This document shows positions 62,106-64,000 of a stretch of 64,000 nt of DNA, piece by piece; the first letter of the stretch is position 1; every line of letters starts with the position of its first letter. This stretch comes from Postechiella marina (GTDB lineage Bacteria > Bacteroidota > Bacteroidia > Flavobacteriales > Flavobacteriaceae). The notes beneath the pieces are model-generated. The model was not told where the DNA came from. It did not search any database and saw nothing but the letters and a program-made list of their open reading frames with translations. The stretch lies in contig NZ_BAABCA010000004.1 of assembly GCF_039538365.1 (NCBI RefSeq), positions 310,001 to 374,000 of the forward strand, written 5' to 3'. Made by a program: the position numbers and the translations under genes.

Positions 62106-62187
62106 ATTCGTGAAGTAACCCTATAGGTATATTTAAATTAAAAATATTCAAAAAGGCTTGTCATTCACGACAAGCCTTTTCTTTTTT
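62091..62187 (+). promoter_or_regulatory. trp attenuator: competing hairpins and intrinsic terminator
   Basis: Hairpin 1:2 (62091-62116) pairs GCTTTCGAA with TTCG-T-GAAGT, with one bulged T, and begins right after the Trp codons. Strand TCGTGAA (62108-62114) can instead pair with TTCACGA (62164-62170), which is in the loop and right arm of the terminator. The terminator itself is AAAAGGCTTGTC/GACAAGCCTTTT (62151-62162 and 62169-62180, loop ATTCAC) followed by CTTTTTT. A ribosome stalled at the Trp codons would block 1:2, free strand 2 and disrupt the terminator; with ample Trp, the terminator forms. The antiterminator pairing is short (7 bp), so it is the weakest part. Confidence 0.8.
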
Positions 62188-62248
62188 CTGAATGTAAATT
62201 CAGATTAAAAAAAATTATAAAACCAAAACTGAAATAAATTCAGCTTAT

Positions 62249-63655
62249 ATGAAAACATTTAACCTTTACACTCATTACAAAAAAATACTAGCAGATACTA
62301 TTACACCAGTAGGTGTGTATTATAAAATAAGGGACAAATTCCCAAATAGTATTTTGTTAGAGAGTGGCGATTACCATAAAAGTCATAAAAACTTCTCGTA
62401 TATATGCTTTAACCCAATTGCAACCATAAAGGTAGAAAACGAAGTTATTTCTCAGACCTTTCCAGACGGCAGCTCTACAACTACAAACATAGATAATACG
62501 GTAAATGTAGCCGAAGAAATTCATAAATTCACAAAACGATTTAACACTAACTCAGACACCGAATTTAAATTTATAAACAACGGTATTTTTGGTTATACTG
62601 CTTACGATGCTGTAAAGTATTTTGAGGATGTTAAAATAAGCAAAAAAGAAGACTCTATAGTTATACCAGACGTATATTACGCTGTATATCAAAACATAAT
62701 AGCTATAAACCACTATAAAAACGAGGCCTATATTTTTGCACATTGTTTTGATAATGCAGAAAATAATATAGACGAGGTAGACCAAATTATTAACGTACAA
62801 AACTTTGCAACTTACGGTTTCGAAACCAGCGGAGAAATAACATCTAACCTAAAAGACGAAGAATTTAAAGAACATGTAGAACTAGCAAAAAAGCATTGTC
62901 AACGAGGCGATGTTTTTCAACTCGTACTCTCAAAAAGATTCTCTCAAGAATTTAAAGGTGACGATTTTAATGTATACAGAGCCTTAAGAAGCATAAACCC
63001 ATCGCCTTACCTATTTTATTTTGACTACGGAAGCTTTAAAATTTTTGGTAGTTCGCCAGAAGCACAACTTATAGTAGAAAAAGGTATAGCAGAAATTCAT
63101 CCTATTGCAGGAACATTTAAACGTACTGGAGACGAAGAACAAGATGCTATATTGGCAGAGAAACTAAAAAGAGACGACAAAGAAAATGCAGAGCACGTAA
63201 TGCTTGTCGATTTAGCTCGTAACGATTTAAGTAGACACGGTAGCCAAGTAACTGTAGACACCTACCGCGAAGTTCAATTTTTCTCGCACGTTATACACCT
63301 AGTAAGCAAGGTAACAGGACTGAAACATAAAAATACTTCAACCATGCAAGTGGTTGCAGACACCTTTCCTGCAGGCACATTAAGTGGAGCACCAAAACAT
63401 CGCGCCATGCAACTTATAGAAGATTACGAAAAAACAAGTAGAGCATTTTACGGTGGCGCCATAGGTTTTATGGATTTCGATGGCAATTTTAACCACGCTA
63501 TAATGATTCGCACCTTTTTAAGCAAAGACTATAAATTAAACTGGCAAGCAGGAGCTGGTTTAGTATCAAAATCTAATGCAGACAGCGAACTACAAGAAGT
63601 ATATAATAAACTCGGCGCATTAACAAAAGCAATAAAACTAGCCGAAGATGTATAG
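62249..63655 (+). CDS. trpE: Anthranilate synthase component I TrpE
   Basis: Makes anthranilate from chorismate with ammonia or TrpG-supplied glutamine amide; first step of Trp synthesis. The 468-residue protein has the Trp feedback-site motif L-L-E-S (about 33-36), then the chorismate-binding core: G-S-S-P-E-A-Q, H-P-I-A-G-T-F-K-R-T-G, D-L-A-R-N-D-L-S-R and F-P-A-G-T-L-S-G-A-P-K. Being feedback-sensitive and behind an attenuator, the gene is under two-level control. trpG follows after a 216-base gap. Confidence 0.96.
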   Translation: MKTFNLYTHYKKILADTITPVGVYYKIRDKFPNSILLESGDYHKSHKNFSYICFNPIATIKVENEVISQTFPDGSSTTTNIDNTVNVAEEIHKFTKRFNTNSDTEFKFINNGIFGYTAYDAVKYFEDVKISKKEDSIVIPDVYYAVYQNIIAINHYKNEAYIFAHCFDNAENNIDEVDQIINVQNFATYGFETSGEITSNLKDEEFKEHVELAKKHCQRGDVFQLVLSKRFSQEFKGDDFNVYRALRSINPSPYLFYFDYGSFKIFGSSPEAQLIVEKGIAEIHPIAGTFKRTGDEEQDAILAEKLKRDDKENAEHVMLVDLARNDLSRHGSQVTVDTYREVQFFSHVIHLVSKVTGLKHKNTSTMQVVADTFPAGTLSGAPKHRAMQLIEDYEKTSRAFYGGAIGFMDFDGNFNHAIMIRTFLSKDYKLNWQAGAGLVSKSNADSELQEVYNKLGALTKAIKLAEDV

Positions 63656-63871
63656 AACATGGACATTACTCGAAAAGGTAATAGGTTTTTGTGTTATATA
63701 TGCAATAACTCAAAAGAGATTTAACAAACCTGTACCAAGCACTGCCTAAGTAGGCCTAAAGTCCTAAAGTATAAGTGTGCAGTTGGCAAAATAAGCCAGC
63801 TAAGACAGTTAAAATAAAAGAAAACAAGTCCAGAAAACATGCGTGTATTCATGGCAAGAAAAATAAAAAAT
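63656..63871 (+). other. Spacer between trpE and trpG
   Basis: A 216-base gap, unusual because trpE and trpG often overlap or abut. It holds a 33-codon frame (63648-63749, overlapping the trpE stop), a small GCCT-AAGT-AGGC hairpin near 63744 and a CCTAAAGT repeat. I see no promoter consensus or terminator in it. Confidence 0.5.
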
Positions 63872-64000
63872 ATGAAAGTATTAGTTATCGACAATTACGA
63901 CAGTTTTACATACAACCTAGTACATTATCTAGAAGATTTAAATTGCGATGTAACCGTAGTACGAAACGACAAACTCGTTTTAGAAGATGTAGAACCATTT
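63872..64000 (+). CDS. trpG: Anthranilate synthase component II TrpG, 3' end outside the window
   Basis: The 43 visible codons read [17 protein letters not shown], the invariant N-terminus of class I glutamine amidotransferases of the TrpG/PabA group (the N-Y-D-S-F-T motif). It would supply ammonia to TrpE. The catalytic Cys lies beyond the window. Placement after trpE favours TrpG over PabA. Confidence 0.92.
   Translation, partial: MKVLVIDNYDSFTYNLVHYLEDLNCDVTVVRNDKLVLEDVEPF

Overview
The window looks like a chromosomal segment of a marine-type flavobacterium (phylum Bacteroidota, probably family Flavobacteriaceae). The evidence is the strong AT bias, a SusC/SusD pair with a hybrid two-component regulator, many Sec/Spase II lipoproteins with short F/L-S/G-C lipoboxes, FG-GAP/ASPIC lipoproteins, and promoter elements of the Bacteroidota type (TAnnTTTG at -7, sometimes TTG about 20 bases upstream). 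I see no rRNA, tRNA, CRISPR array, transposase, integrase or phage gene. The genus is not claimed.

Bases 1-31.2 kb are mostly housekeeping and small metabolic units. In order they are: a phospholipid operon (cdsA-psd-acyl-CoA-binding protein); an orphan lipoprotein; valS; a DUF1573 protein; an aminotransferase-murB pair; an ECF sigma/anti-sigma pair next to aquaporin Z; a tightly overlapped glycosyltransferase-sigma factor-Nramp-like set; lipA and a GAPDH; a TPR hybrid histidine kinase; lpxK; a Nif3-like protein with a coiled-coil 'zinc ribbon' protein that has lost its cysteines; msrA followed by the decayed tail of a serine hydrolase; a methyltransferase and membrane histidine kinase; and a kynurenine catabolic operon (kynU, kmo, SDR, 3-hydroxyanthranilate dioxygenase, ACMSD-like decarboxylase). 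A repeat-like inverted element lies inside the kynurenine operon.

Bases 31.2-59.4 kb hold a second TPR hybrid kinase, tatA and a large polysaccharide-utilisation locus. The locus has two GH2 glycosidases, an MFS sugar-acid transporter, two enolase-superfamily dehydratases (one clearly DgoD), a KDPG/KDPGal-type aldolase, a large FG-GAP lipoprotein, SusC, SusD, a one-protein HTCS regulator, a CBM9-like lipoprotein and a DUF1080 protein. A plausible reading is that a galactose-containing glycan is bound and imported by SusCD, cut by GH2 enzymes, and its galactose or anhydrogalactose is oxidised to a sugar acid and channelled through KDGal to pyruvate and triose phosphate. The kinase step and the initial dehydrogenase are not in the window.

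Bases 59.4-64 kb hold a small membrane protein, two single-domain rhodaneses, a TlpA-like thioredoxin lipoprotein, a MarR regulator and the start of the trp operon (trpE, then trpG cut by the window edge). Before trpE there is an almost textbook ribosome-mediated attenuator: a 15-codon leader with three consecutive Trp codons, an overlapping hairpin, a possible antiterminator and a strong intrinsic terminator. This is the best-supported regulatory find in the window. Other points worth a second look are a GH2 protein lacking the usual acid/base glutamate, an orphan terminator-bearing unit between susD and the HTCS gene, a pair of 11-base palindromes upstream of the aminotransferase, and an Nramp-family protein without the canonical metal ligands.
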